In this document: positions 13,522 to 25,620 of the stretch, piece by piece
How the letters are laid out: every line of letters begins with the position of its first letter
Position numbering within the stretch: the stretch's first letter is position 1
From: Lamellibrachia satsuma
Taxonomy: Eukaryota; Annelida; Polychaeta; Sabellida; Siboglinidae
NCBI GenBank assembly: GCA_033239005.1
Contig: BSQZ01000022.1
Coordinates: 3,102,501-3,166,500 of the forward strand
Reading direction: 5' to 3'
Length of the DNA: 64,000 nucleotides
Made by a program: the position numbers and the translations under genes
Notes under the pieces: model-generated
What the model saw: only the letters and a program-made list of their open reading frames with translations
What the model was told of the DNA's origin: nothing
Databases searched by the model: none

Positions 13522-14265
13522 GATATAAGCGTGGGTGTGCGCGATCAGATCAATAGTGGGTAATGTAGTAAGATGACGCACAACTGGTCGCTAGAGGCGC
13601 TTTGTTTGTTTTGTACGTTGCACACGCGGACACACACATACGCATGTTGTCAACTGACCAGCTACTGCAAAGTTTTCATATATTGAAGCACAATATTGCA
13701 CATGTTCTTAACAAAATCGCATTTGAAATGTCTTAGTGACAATTTACCAGAAAAAAACTACTATTTCCTCTAATTTAGCATCGTTAACCCCTTAACCCAC
13801 CCCAAATCCTCCCCCTACCCTCTCTCCACCCTTATTTGGACCTTAATGCGGATGGCCCGCTAAGCCTGTGTGAGTTTAATGAAATAACTATTACTTGTGT
13901 GTGAGCGTTGAAACAAACACAATACAAAATACAAATATAGCTAAGCTGCTTCTTGTTAAAGTGCTGAAGTGTCCCTTATCCCTTGGTACGTTTGAGGGAA
14001 AAGGCTTCGGAATATGAGCTACGACCGACGGCGTGCATTAATGACACAACCGTTCAGTCTTATAAAGTTATAATCAAAGTTAGACAAATCAATGCATATT
14101 GTGTTTCCACTGGAAAATATTTGAGTAGCCCCTTTAACCCGCAAACCCAGAAATCATTATGGATGTAGAAAGGACAGGCATCGGACCCTTCACATCGAAC
14201 AACCACGGCTGTTGCATATATCCAGTAACGTTGACACCTACTGTATGTCGGCTTTAGGTAGATTA

Positions 14266-14616
14266 TTAATGAGTGGGGGTGTTTACGTTCCTGGCGGTTT
14301 TGTCGATGTATTCTTTGCGTGATCTGGCGTAGGACAGGACCAGTAAAGCGTCAGCCTTGTTTCTTCGGGTAGTCAGGTCGTGCATATGGTGTAAAGAAGT
14401 GTGTATGTCAGTGAAATGTACCAACGCGTTTATCAAACATACGTGACTATGCATGGAATATGCAAATAAAACAACGCAACGCGTCCTATCCTTCTCGCAC
14501 CATTCCGACGACAGTGTCTCCCATGCACGACATATGGTGTCCGTGGCAGGCTTGGTCTTGTAAATACCATTTAAACTTTTCTTGGAAGCATTCAGCCACT
14601 CCGCGTCGCTGCTCAC
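14266..14616 (-). CDS. Possible terminal exon of an orphan gene
   Basis: An open frame of about 116 codons on the minus strand ends at TAA (14266-14268). Its composition is protein-like: mixed hydrophobic and charged residues, Trp and Cys spaced through it, and no low complexity. Segments such as AWETLSSEWCEKDRTR and RRNKADALLVLSYARSRKEY suggest helices. There is no ATG at the 5' edge. The frame is open back to GTG at 14616, and a weak AG (GTGTGAG) could be an acceptor near 14611. I found no upstream exon and recognise no family. Surrounding DNA (13522-14265 and 14617-15272) is otherwise featureless. Confidence 0.35.
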   Translation of the reverse strand: MSSDAEWLNASKKSLNGIYKTKPATDTICRAWETLSSEWCEKDRTRCVVLFAYSMHSHVCLINALVHFTDIHTSLHHMHDLTTRRNKADALLVLSYARSRKEYIDKTARNVNTPTH

Positions 14617-15272
14617 ACACTTTTTTATTATTCAGGTGTCGTTACTAGAATCTCATATCTATCAATTGTCACTTCACGTACACCGTTGAGTGAACTGGGG
14701 CATTAGTGACTGAGCGAAATTACTCAATATTCATACGATGCACGATGACTCGAACTGTGTTCCAAATACCTTTACGAAATAAAGCTACTGGGTAAGGCAG
14801 CGAAGGAAGTATGTGAATGGCAACGTGTTGGGAGTAGAATGAACAAGTAATATTAACCAGTCAGTGAACGGTTTAGAATCGTTAATCCCACAGTCGATAA
14901 TCCGACATTCGCATAATCGATGATGGCCAATAGCCATGATCTACCGTCTAGTAAATCTACACGCTACATATAATAATCATGTCAACACAATCGTCCGACA
15001 CAGAGATATTTCAGTAAATACAACACTTCGAAGTCAGTTTGCCAACGGGTCGCCTAGTGTCAGATATAATGTAGTATTGACCAATCGTCAGCAAGATGTT
15101 AGCCTGTATGATCCCTTCTGACAATATCGCCAGGTATTGAAATTGGCAAACTACCATGTATGTTACTATTTACGTAAAGCTATACTTTGAGAATCTATAT
15201 CGTGCTAAGATGGAGTTTCTGGTAGATCTGTGAAAGTCAGTCGTATAAAGTTGTATTGCCATTAAATGGCAG

Positions 15273-17207
15273 CACGGCCTTGTGCTGCCCGGTCGGGTGC
15301 CTGGGTTTGCACGGGACAACCTGCGTATCCTGCCCAGTCACTTTACCCGCAAGGCGATATGGCAGCTGTACGATGCAGCGGATAGTGCGGCTGTCATCCA
15401 CAAGGTCAGGCTGAGGGCTTTCTGCCAGCTATGGAAGCAGCTTCTCCCCTTTGTAGTCGTGGCGAAGCCGATGAGCGACCTCTGCTGGGTGTGTCAGCAA
15501 AACAACACTATGGTTGTGAGGTAGGAGTTCTTTATCCTTACATCCATTACAAACTACCAGTTTCGGAGTGTTATCTGACAGTTTCATTTCAATATTGCAT
15601 ACATAAATATTATGCATTTGGTACCAAACATTTTCTGTGATACGGTGTAGGAGGCAATACATACAATAAAAAAACTGTTGCCTATTTTCTGTCTTAGATC
15701 AGCAAATACCACCGAGGAGCAGAAGTCTGCAGTCCTCCTGAGACAACAGGAGCACCTGCGACTGGCCACCTTTGCCCGGGCCAAGTACAACAGCCTTGCT
15801 GCAGCGAAGCAGACGGCCATAACACATGCCCTTGTCAGCGGACCACACCACCCCAACTCTGCTGACATATCTTTCCACTACAGCTTCGACTTTGCCCAAC
15901 AGGTTATTATCAGATCAAATTATATTTAAATTATAAAGAGTTTAAATTACAGAGACAATATTTTTTCTTCCATATAATATACTTAGTCTGGCCTGACAAA
16001 GCGTTGCATCATTGATGCTGGGTTTATTAATGTTATTAGAAATATCACACACACAAGTACACAATCTTTTTGTTTAGGATCAGAGATGAAGCAGTTACAC
16101 TTGAAATATAATTGATTGTGATTAGTGTAAACAATTTGTACCTCGAAAATTAAACTAATCGATTATAATTACTTTGGAAATGTGATAGATAGAGTATAAT
16201 TATTATTAAAAAAATTGTCAATGATTACTGCATCTTTGCACAAGTTGTGTTTTGAATGCTTCTAGATGATGTACCCTGATGACCCGATGCAGCCTGGGCC
16301 CATCTACTTCCTGGTGCAGCGGCGCTGTGGCCTCTTTGGAGTTCATGCTGAGGGGATATCATCCCAGATCAACTACCTCATCGACGAGGCTGCATCGACG
16401 GGGAAAGGGGCCAACAGCATCATCAGCTACCTCCACCACTACCTGGCGCACTACGGCATGGGGGAGAAGCAGATGCATCTCCATGCGGACAACTGTGCAG
16501 GCCAGAACAAGAACTCGTTCATGATGTGGTACCTGGCGTGGCGAGTCTTGTGTGGCCTGCACACAACCATCAGCATCCACTTTATGCTGGCTGGCCACAC
16601 CAAGTTCGCGCCCGACTGGTGTTTCGGCCTCATCAAGAGGAAGCTGCGCCGAACAAGAGTGTCCTGCTTGACAGACATCGTGGATGTGGTCAACACATCT
16701 TCCACGGCCAACCGAGCACAGCTTGTTGGCGATGAGACAGGAAATGTGCTCGTCCCGACCTTCGACTGGAGCACATTCCTGTCTCTCGGCTTCAAAAAAA
16801 TCAAGGGGATTAAAAGGATGCAGCATTTCACCTTCCCTGCTGACAAGCCAGGTGTGGTGCTGATGAGGCAGCAGTGGGACGGCCCCACCACTGAGATGGT
16901 CCTGCTGCAAGGCCAGCTGCCACATGGGATGCCACCAACAATTCTGCCTGCTGGACTGACCCGTGACAGACAGGCTTACCTGTTCCGTCACATCAGGCAG
17001 TTTGTGGATGAGGACAAGAGGGACATTGTTTGTCCGAGACCAGCCATGTCTCGGTCTCCGTCCCCATCCTCTCGGTCCTCTTCCTCCACCTCTGACTCAG
17101 ACGTACCATTGTCGAAGCGGGCAAGGGACATTGGTCGTGGGGTGCTGGGAAGGCCAGGTCGAGCCCGCCGAGGTCACAACACCAGGGGCAGGGGACGTGC
17201 TACATAA
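15273..17207 (+). CDS. DUF7869-type transposase-like protein, three exons, 5' end missing
   Basis: Three exons join in frame: 15273-15520 (donor GTAGGA), 15698-15902 (acceptor GTCTTAG, donor GTTATT) and 16266-17207 (acceptor TTCTAG), 465 codons including the TAA stop. Exon 1 begins in frame after an AG at 15271-15272, so at least one upstream exon is missing or unrecognised. The order of blocks fits the DUF7869 family as I know it: LPGRVPGF..., a DLCWVCQQN Cys pair, a basic linker, FHYSFDFAQQ, then PDDPMQPGPIYFLV and the signature HADNCAGQNKN near the start of exon 3. These proteins are thought to have an RNase H-like, transposase-related fold, and the Asp in HADN is a candidate catalytic residue; both points are inference. 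The tail is Ser/Arg- and Gly/Arg-rich. No stop or frameshift was seen, so the copy may be young or domesticated. Confidence 0.8.
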
Positions 17208-18562
17208 GTAGCACAAGTAGAAGACACCTTAATTGTCTTCATCTTCCTCCTCCTATTCATGTTGTAATGTGTACATGTTTCAATGTGTAATGTAAATATT
17301 GTAATTGTTTTTAATTTTAAGATAGCGCGATGCTATGATAATATTGTTAAATGATCCTTCTGTTTTCGACCACCGGTGCTCGCGATGAATTCCGGGCATA
17401 TATAACCTTGTAGTCAAGATGATGGCATTCAGTAAATATTTGTTCTGTCCTAATGATACTTCTGTATATTCTGTGCATATACATTTCCTAAGAGTGTGCA
17501 AAATTTCGTGAAGATTGGAGCATTATAAATATGTGGTTGCTATGATTATGATGGAGGATGTAAATTTTTCAGTGTGATTTTTTTAAAAGCTGATTTTCTC
17601 GGAACGGTTATTCCATGAATGTATACACTTACAATGAAATATCTTCACCCACAAGTAAGATACAATATTCATCTTGGTATCATTTTAAAGCTATGAATGT
17701 CCTCTATTTGAATCAATAATAATATGACATTGTCCATTTGACTCGAAGAGCCTGGTTTTGGCGTGCCGCGTCACATTTATTAGCATACGCCGAAACGAAA
17801 AGCAGTGAATATATTCTGAGAACATATGTTACACCACCCAGGCACCATGTTACACCACCCAGGCACCACTTCTTGCGTCACTCAGTTGCAGAATTTGGAA
17901 AGCTGATACCGATTATGTTAATGGATAATTTCGTAAAAATGTCACATACTTACAACGACTACGTGTGACCTTCTTGGTTGACATGCGCTGAACTTCCATT
18001 CAAACATACTCTAACAGTGTAATGTTTTACGTCATCTGGTGTTGGTTTATCGCAGCAAAGTGTGATAATATGTCACATTTCAGAGTGATAACTTAACATC
18101 AGAAACCATAAATGGCGTTCAACGTTCGGCTTATGTCGCAGCAAGAAACACATGTTTAGACACGTCAACCAGCATTCTAAGACACACGGGGATGCACAAC
18201 AACTTATATTCGACGGTCATGATGCGTTTTTGACTGTAATCTTTGACAAATTCATCATTCTTAACATGCGAATCATAACATCATTGCGTTTAACTTGTCC
18301 GTCTAAACGTAAATGTATCAGCAAGTGATATGGCTTACGTTGACCATCATATTCAAACTACGGTGAAGCCTGTACTACCTGGATCAGTAACAAGTCGTGT
18401 TTTTACTAAAAAGCGGGAGACTTATTTATCATAATTCGCGCCGGCACATGCTAAGCCTTGTTGTATGGTTATACATTACGCAAACGCTATGTACAAGGGA
18501 GACTGCCAGTCGTTCAAAGCAGAGCATTTTCTTGTATAATATGATGAGACTCGTGGACCTAT
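17208..18562. other. No gene seen; one 20-bp direct repeat
   Basis: AT-rich sequence after the DUF7869 gene. A 20-bp unit (TTACACCACCCAGGCACCAY) occurs twice in tandem near 17829-17869. No terminal inverted repeat for the upstream gene was identified by eye. Confidence 0.5.
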
Positions 18563-19534
18563 CTACGCACACACTTCGAGAAAGTAGTTGAACTCGTTAG
18601 CCGGCAGGCCGCAGTGCAGCCAGTTCCACACGTCATCGTTCTTCTCCGAGCTCAGGTATTGAGACTGCACAGTCGGGGGAGTCTTGCGTTTCGGGTCGAT
18701 CTTCTGCCGCTTGAGTTCCTCGTAGTCCTTGAAGCGCGATGCCTTCCGGATCAACTTCACATTGTCTATGACCACCGGCTCCCTGTTGGTGTCGCCGGGA
18801 GTCGCGTCTGTCTCGGCGAACAGCACGTGACCGCGAGACAGCGCTCGTTGCTGCTGCATCTTGCGTCGCCTCGACAGGCCGTCGGGCTGCGTTGCGTCTC
18901 CGCTCGGCGATTCCTTCTCTAGGACGGACTTGACGATTTTGTCGGCTTCCTGGCGCAGTTTGATGACCTCTGGCGGCACGTGAATGTGTGGCGGGAGATA
19001 CAGCTGCGACCGTCGGCGCATGTTGTCGTAGTGACCGAGCGTGCGGCGGCCGGAGATCCCAGTACGCGGCGCCGATTTCGCGTACTCGGCTAACGCGCGC
19101 TCCGACTCCGAGTTGACGCGACGCCCGATCGCCGGCACGCTCTCTGGCCGAAAGTACGTCACGCTCGTATTAGTCCGGAAGTGGTGCTTCATGCTGGCGC
19201 GCAGTCGGCTGTCGTTGAAGCGGTGACCGTCGTCATCGTTTCGGTACGGTCCCTTGAACGTGACGCGCAGGTCGGTGCGGTAGACCCCCTCGATGGAGTT
19301 TTTCGTCTTGTCGACCGGCAGCAGATAGCTGAGTCCCTTGCTGACGCGCTGCCGACAGATGGCGTTCTTGATCTCGCTGATGGGCGGCAGGTCGGGCCAT
19401 TCGTAGTCTGCCGACTCACCGCTGCGTGACTCTGACGTCAGCGCGACGGACGCCCGTTTAGTATCACGTGACTTTGTACTATGAGTCGTGTGCGGGCGTT
19501 CAGGACCATTCGTTATTACCGTCGCCGGGAACAT
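18563..19534 (-). CDS. Single-exon orphan protein, 323 aa
   Basis: A minus-strand frame from ATG at 19534 to TAG at 18563-18565. The frame stays open about 20 codons further upstream but without an ATG, so 19534 is the first usable start. High GC at third positions sets it apart from the AT-rich flanks. The protein is basic. Its N-terminal third is Ser/Thr-rich. A segment near residues 50-70 (YEWPDLPPISEIKNAI) and the central region contain repeated Arg and His. Near 190-215 there is a proline-anchored amphipathic helix (PPHIHVPPEVIKLRQEADKI). The C-terminus is Trp/Phe-containing (DVWNWLHCGLP). No known domain, signal peptide or membrane segment. Cellular role unknown. Confidence 0.66.
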   Translation of the reverse strand: MFPATVITNGPERPHTTHSTKSRDTKRASVALTSESRSGESADYEWPDLPPISEIKNAICRQRVSKGLSYLLPVDKTKNSIEGVYRTDLRVTFKGPYRNDDDGHRFNDSRLRASMKHHFRTNTSVTYFRPESVPAIGRRVNSESERALAEYAKSAPRTGISGRRTLGHYDNMRRRSQLYLPPHIHVPPEVIKLRQEADKIVKSVLEKESPSGDATQPDGLSRRRKMQQQRALSRGHVLFAETDATPGDTNREPVVIDNVKLIRKASRFKDYEELKRQKIDPKRKTPPTVQSQYLSSEKNDDVWNWLHCGLPANEFNYFLEVCA

Positions 19535-19619
19535 ATTATTGTGGTTAGGTTTAGCAGATGATAATAATACACAATGTATTTCAGTTGCGAGATTCAATTA
19601 TTATTATTATTATTCACAA

Positions 19620-19706
19620 GTTTTTACGCACGTGATGCACAAACATAAGTTGTTACGCACGTGATGCACAAACATAAGTTGTTACGCACGTGATGCACAA
19701 ACATAA
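19620..19706. repeat. 29-bp tandem repeat, 3 copies
   Basis: Three copies of a unit containing ACGCACGTGATGCACAAACA, upstream of the minus-strand gene that starts at 19534. The palindromic CACGTG E-box core appears in every copy. That could be regulatory or chance. Confidence 0.88.
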
Positions 19707-20220
19707 GTTACACGGAAAGTTTCGTCGATGCAGCGATGACATCGTTGATTTAGACTTGCGTTCTTGTAGTTCTCAAGACCCGCCGCCAGGTGGTGGCCAG
19801 CTGAAACAGAAGCACAACAAGCAACAGTTTGTTTAAATGCGTTGACCAGATTCACTACCTCTTGTGTAATTAAATACATTATAGAAAAGTAGCTGAGTTA
19901 AAATGCAACCATTGCAAGAGCTTATGACTCGTTGCACTAGCCAGTGGCAGTGACTACTTCACGCTTCATAAATCATGCACAACTGCCAGTTTCACGAAGC
20001 GTTCCGTGGACGTTTGACGTAGATTACGTAACAATGGTAGAAACACTCACAGGCGTTGCTCACAATTGCGCGTAACTATTGTTAAGAGTTACGTAATTTA
20101 GATCAAACGTCCACGTTGGTTCATTCAACGTAATACCCACCCACAGGGATTTCTGAATTTGTTTTAATGTACCATCCCATGACCCCGGACAACACGTACA
20201 ACATTTCAAAACCATACATG
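19707..20220. other. No gene seen
   Basis: Upstream flank of the 18563-19534 gene. No exon seen. Confidence 0.5.
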
Positions 20221-20236
20221 CGATATGAGGGAACAG

Positions 20237-20271
20237 ACAGACAAACTGACAGACCGACAGACCGACCGACC

Positions 20272-20370
<99 letters not shown>

Positions 20371-20499
20371 CGACCGACCGACCGACCGACCGACCGACCG
20401 ACCGACCGACCGACCGACCGACCGGCCGACAGACAGACCGACCGACCGACCGACCGACCGACAGAAAGACAGACAGACAGACAGACCGACCGACCGACC

Positions 20500-20538
<39 letters not shown>

Positions 20539-20572
20539 CGACAGACAGACAGACCGACATACAGACAGACAG
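20237..20572. repeat. (ACAG)n/(ACCG)n interleaved microsatellite
   Basis: About 335 bp of tetranucleotides in blocks of ACAG and ACCG that alternate several times. A-to-C variants have spread as blocks rather than singly. All long frames here are repeat-derived. Confidence 0.96.
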
Positions 20573-20579
20573 TACTAAT

Positions 20580-21533
20580 AATAGTATGACTTGACCGTTT
20601 AGTGTCACTTGACTTGACTTGCCAGTTTGTGACTTGCCAACAAGTATGGTGGCTCGAAACCTACTTGAAACGAGACCGTGTTGTTGTGCCAGGCCGCACC
20701 GAATACAATCATTATTCAGTACTTATTACAATTAGCTAGTGTTGTGGTGGGCAGCACCTGTCTCAATTTCTAGCTACAATTACAACATTACCACAATCAT
20801 AGCGATTGGCGAATAATGGATACTTGGGACTTCACTTAGAATTCAGAGAGATGACCCGAGATTTGACTTGGATTTGGAGGACATTGGTTTGGGACTTGAC
20901 TTGCTAGTTTGTTACTTCTTCAGAAATGCCTCGTGACACAGCAATAGCAGAGCCGCCTAGCGACAAGTAATTGGGAATAAACTGTCATGTTCAGATACAT
21001 GGTACTGCGATCAGTATATAGAGACCTATTGGTTATTCAGTACACTATAACTGGTGATTTATAGTCGATCAACGTTAGTCTACAAACAGCTCACACAATG
21101 CCCCTGGCATATACATTCAGCTTGCTTCTTCGACCGTTTCCAATTCTCTTTCAAACCTTCTATGTGCAACCTGCAGCTAACCAGCATATTCAGTGACGCG
21201 TGTAACACACGATTACTTGTATGCTGTTCTCGCATGAGGGAACAGCATACAAGACGAATCAAGAATTGCTATGTTTGTTTAAAGTAATAATTAACATTTG
21301 AAAATATAGCCGAATTACTGGGAAATTGCAAGATATAACTTAAAATTTAAAACTGGCAGAGTATCTAAATGTGTATTTCAGTTCAATGTTTACGAGTACG
21401 CGATACTACGTTTGAAGGGCTGAATCCGATTACTTAGAACATTTAATTGTAACTTGCGAAATGGTAGCAGAAAAGGAGAAGAGAATAACAAAATCACTTG
21501 AATGTGGTGGGATTTCTTGCGTAGCTAAATGAA
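20580..21533. other. No gene seen
   Basis: Flank of the satellite. Apart from the hairpin at 21216-21253, nothing was recognised. Confidence 0.5.
21216..21253. repeat. 14-bp perfect inverted repeat with short loop
   Basis: CTTGTATGCTGTTC (21216-21229) is perfectly complementary to GAACAGCATACAAG (21240-21253) across a 10-base spacer. No flanking target duplication was evident and no function is assigned. Confidence 0.85.
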
Positions 21534-24525
21534 ATAATAACCCAGGTTAACCTATCGTGGCACCAGTGCTTTCGCTAAAGGAAATAATATCCCAGGTTAA
21601 CCTATCCTGGCACCAGTGCTTTAGCTAAAGGAAATAATATCCCAGGTTAACCTATCCCTGGCACCAGTGCTTTAGCTAAAGGAAATAATATCCCAGGCTA
21701 ACCTATCCTGGCACCAGTGCTTTAGCTAAAGGAAATAATATCCCAGGTTAACATATCCCTGGCACCAGTGCTTTAGCTAAAGGAAATAATATCCCAGGCT
21801 AACCTATCCCTGGCACCAGTGCTTTAGCTAAAGGAAATAATATCCCAGGCTAACCTATCCCTGGCACCAGTGCTTTAGCTAAAGGAAATAATATCCCAAG
21901 CTAACCTATCCCTGGCACCAGTGCTTTAGCTAAAGGAAATAATATCCCAGGCTAACCTATCCCTGGCACCAGTGCTTTAGCTAAAGGAAACAATATCCCA
22001 GGCTAACCTATCCCTGGCACCAGTGCTTTAGCTAAAGGAAACAATATCCCAGGCTAACCTATCCCTGGCACCAGTGCTTTAGCTAAAGGAAACAATATCC
22101 AAGGTTAACCTATCCCTGGCACCAGTGCTTTAGCTAAAGGAAACAATATCCCAGGTTAACCTATCCCTGGCACCAGTGCTTTAGCTAAAGGAAACAATAT
22201 CCCAGGTTAACCTATCCCTGGCACCAGTGCTTTAGCTAAAGGAAACAATATCCCAGGTTAACCTATCCCTGGCACCAGTGCTTTAGCTAAAGGAAACAAT
22301 ATCCCAGGTTAACATATCCCTGGCACCAGTGCTTTAGCTAAAGGAAACAATATCCCAGGTTAACATATCCCTGGCACCAGTGCTTTAGCTAAAGGAAACA
22401 ATATCCCAGGTTAACATATCCCTGGCACCAGTGCTTTAGCTAAAGGAAACAATATCCCAGGTAAACCTATCCCTGGCACCAGTGCTTTAGCTAAAGGAAA
22501 CAATATCCCAGGTTGACCTATCCCTGGCACCAGTGCTTTAGCTAAAGGAAACAATATCCCAGGTTGACCTATCCCTGGCACCAGTGCTTTAGCTAAAGGA
22601 AACAATATCCCAGGTTGACCTATCCCTGGCACCAGTGCTTTAGCTAAAGGAAACAATATCCCAGGTTGACCTATCCCTGGCACCAGTGCTTTAGCTAAAG
22701 GAAACAATATCCCAGGTTGACATATCCCTGGCACCAGTGCTTTAGCTAAAGGAAACAATATCCCAGGTTGACATATCCCTGGCATCAGTGCTTTAGCTAA
22801 AGGAAACAATAACCCAGGCTGACCTATCCCTGGCACCAGTGCTTTAGCTAAAGGAAACAATAACCCAGGCTAACCTATCCCTGGCACCAGTGCTTTAGCT
22901 AAAGGAAACAATAACCCAGGCTAACCTATCCCTGGCACCAGTGCTTTAGCTAAAGGAAACAATAACCCAGGCTAACCTATCCCTGGCACCAGTGCTTTAG
23001 CTAAAGGAAACAATAACCCAGGCTAACCTATCCCTGGCACCAGTGCTTTAGCTAAAGGAAACAATATCCCAGGTTAACCTATCCCTGGCACCAGTGCTTT
23101 AGCTAAAGGAAACAATATCCCAGGTTAACCTATCCCTGGCACCAGTGCTTTAGCTAAAGGAAACAATATCCCAGGTTGACCTATCCCTGGCACCAGTGCT
23201 TTAGCTAAAGGAAACAATATCCCAGGTTGACCTATCCCTGGCACCAGTGCTTTAGCTAAAGGAAACAATATCCCAGGTTGACCTATCCCTGGCACCAGTG
23301 CTTTAGCTAAAGGAAACAATATCCCAGGTTGACCTATCCCTGGCACCAGTGCTTTAGCCAAAGGAAACAATATCCCAGATTGACCTATCCCTGGCACCAG
23401 TGCTTTAGCCAAAGGAAACAATATCCCAGGTTGACCTATCCCTGGCACCAGTGCTTTAGCCAAAGGAAACAATAACCCAGGCTGACCTATCCCTGGCACC
23501 AGTGATTTAGCCAAAGGAAACAATAACCCAGGCTGACCTATCCCTGGCACCAGTGATTTAGCCAAAGGAAACAATAACCCAGGCTGACCTATCCCTGGCA
23601 CCAGTGATTTAGCCAAAGGAAACAATAACCCAGGCTGACCTATCCCTGGCACCAGTGATTTAGCCAAAGGAAACAATATCCCAGGTTAACCTATCCGTGG
23701 CACCAGTGCTTTAGCCAAAGGAAACAATATCCCAGGTTAACCTATCCGTGGCACCAGTGCTTTAGCCAAAGGAAACACTATCCCAGGTTGACCTATCCGT
23801 GGCACCAGTGCTTTAGCCAAAGGAAACAATATCCCAGGTTGACCTATCCGTGGCACCAGTGCTTTAGCCAAAGGAAACAATACCCCAGGTTGACCTATCC
23901 CTGGCACCAGTGCTTTAGCCAAAGGAAACAATACCCCAGGTTGACCTATCCCTGGCACCAGTGCTTTAGCCAAAGGAAACAATATCCCAGGTTGACCTAT
24001 CCCTGGCACCAGTGCTTTAGCCAAAGGAAACAATAACCCAGGTTAACCTATCCCTGGCACCAGTGATTTAGCTAACGGAAACACTATCCCAGGTTAACCT
24101 ATCCATGGCACCAGTGCTTTAGCTAAAGGAAATAATATCCCAGGTTAACCTATCCGTGGCACCAGTGCTTTAGCTAACGGAAACAATATCCCAGGTTAAC
24201 CTATCCCTGGCACCAGTGCTTTAGCTAAAGGAAACAATACCCCAGGTTAACCTATCCCTGGCACCAGTGCTTTAGCTAAAGGAAACAATATCCCAGGCTA
24301 ACCTATCCCTGGCACCAGTGCTTTAGCTAAAGGAAACAATATCCCAGGTTAACCTATCCCTGGCACCAGTGCTTCAGCCAAAGGAAACAATATCCCAGGT
24401 TAACCTATCCCTGGCACCATTGCTTTAGCCAAAGGAAACAATATCCCAGGTTAACCTATCCCTGGCACCAGTGCTTTAGCCAAAGGAAACAATATCCCAG
24501 GCTAACCTATCCCTGGCACCAGTGT
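21534..24525. repeat. Satellite array, 51-bp unit, about 58 copies
   Basis: Almost 3 kb of head-to-tail 51-bp units, each containing CACCAGTGCTTTAGC and CCCAGG. Variants occur in blocks: AAATAAT units at the left edge, AAACAAT in most, CAGTGATTTAGCC units near 23490-23680, and CCGTGG units near 23690-23870. This indicates local homogenisation. 51 is a multiple of three, so on the minus strand the unit encodes a 17-residue repeat (LFPLAKALVPGIGQPGI). The frame is open for 149, 183 and 98 codons in blocks with TTGACC and closed where the same site is TTAACC. No start context or flanking exon supports a gene. Confidence 0.97.
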
Positions 24526-24964
24526 CTTATCTGAAGAGTAGTAAAGTTGAATGTCAACAAGTAACACACTTTAATACAGATAAGTGAATTTGGCACTAGT
24601 GGTAAGTATATTATTATATAATATCTTTGTTGAATATAACGCATTAAATCCTACTGAACATGATTCTCAAAACGTTACTCCATACCTTGCAAAATATGTC
24701 CATTTAATAAAACCAATAACTGGGCAGGTGAACAACAGCAATAAATGTTACATGGGTAGATTTCAGAACATTTTCGACAAAGCCTCACACCAAAAACAAA
24801 TAGATAACTCTAGATAAGTCAGTGTCGTCTTTGCCCACACGACACCTGGAACTTACGTTCTAAATGACAATTGTGTATACAGGTAGCTAAATATTGTTAT
24901 ATGTAGCTATGCCAGAGCTCTAAGCAGGTCGCCAATGTGAATACTAACTTGAACGAAACAGGGC
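24526..24964. other. Spacer between two satellites
   Basis: AT-rich, no gene seen. Confidence 0.5.
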
Positions 24965-25620
24965 ACATGGACAGACCAGTCTAACACTACTATGTTGGGG
25001 GCACAAGGACTGACCAGTCTAACGCTACTACGTTATGAGCACACGGACACACCAGTCTGCCACTATTACGTTGTGGGCACGTGGACAGACCAGTCTAACA
25101 CTACTATGTTGGGGGCACAAGGACTGACCAGTCTAACACTACTACGTTATGGGCACAAGGACTGACCAGTCTAACACTACTACGTTATGGGCACATGGAC
25201 AGACCAGTCTAATACTACTACGTTGTGGGCACACGGACAGACCAGTCTAACATTACTACGTTGTGGGCCCACGGACAGACCAGTCTAACACTACTACGTT
25301 GTGAGCACGTGGACAGACCAATCTAACACTACTATATTGGGGGATAAGGACTGACCAGTCTAACACTACTACGTTATGGGCACACGGATAGACCAGTCTA
25401 ACATTACTACGTTGTGAGCACGTGGACAGACCAGTCTAACACTACTACGTTATGGGCACTAGGACAGACCAGTCTAACACTACTATGTTGGGGGCACTAG
25501 GACAGACCAGTCTAACACTACTATGTTGGGGGCACTAGGACAGACCAGTCTAACACTACTATGTTATGAGCACACGGATAGACCAGTCTAACATTACTAC
25601 GTTGTGGGCACGTGGACAGA
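24965..25620. repeat. Satellite array, 38-bp unit, about 17 copies
   Basis: Units contain GACCAGTCTAACACTACTA followed by CGTTATGGGCAC or variants. Subtypes (GGGGGCAC, TTGTGGGCAC, CTAGGACAG) again cluster locally. It is unrelated by eye to the 51-bp satellite about 440 bp upstream. Confidence 0.95.

Noticed and set aside
16359..16991. 210-codon minus-strand frame
   Set aside because: Shadow of exon 3 of the DUF7869 gene, whose family motifs are on the plus strand.
22411..24033. Repeat protein encoded by the 51-bp satellite
   Set aside because: No ATG context, splice signal or unique flanking exon; openness depends on one variable base.
21534..25620. CRISPR-like array of regular repeats
   Set aside because: Units are contiguous with no unique spacers, and the genome is eukaryotic; these are satellites.
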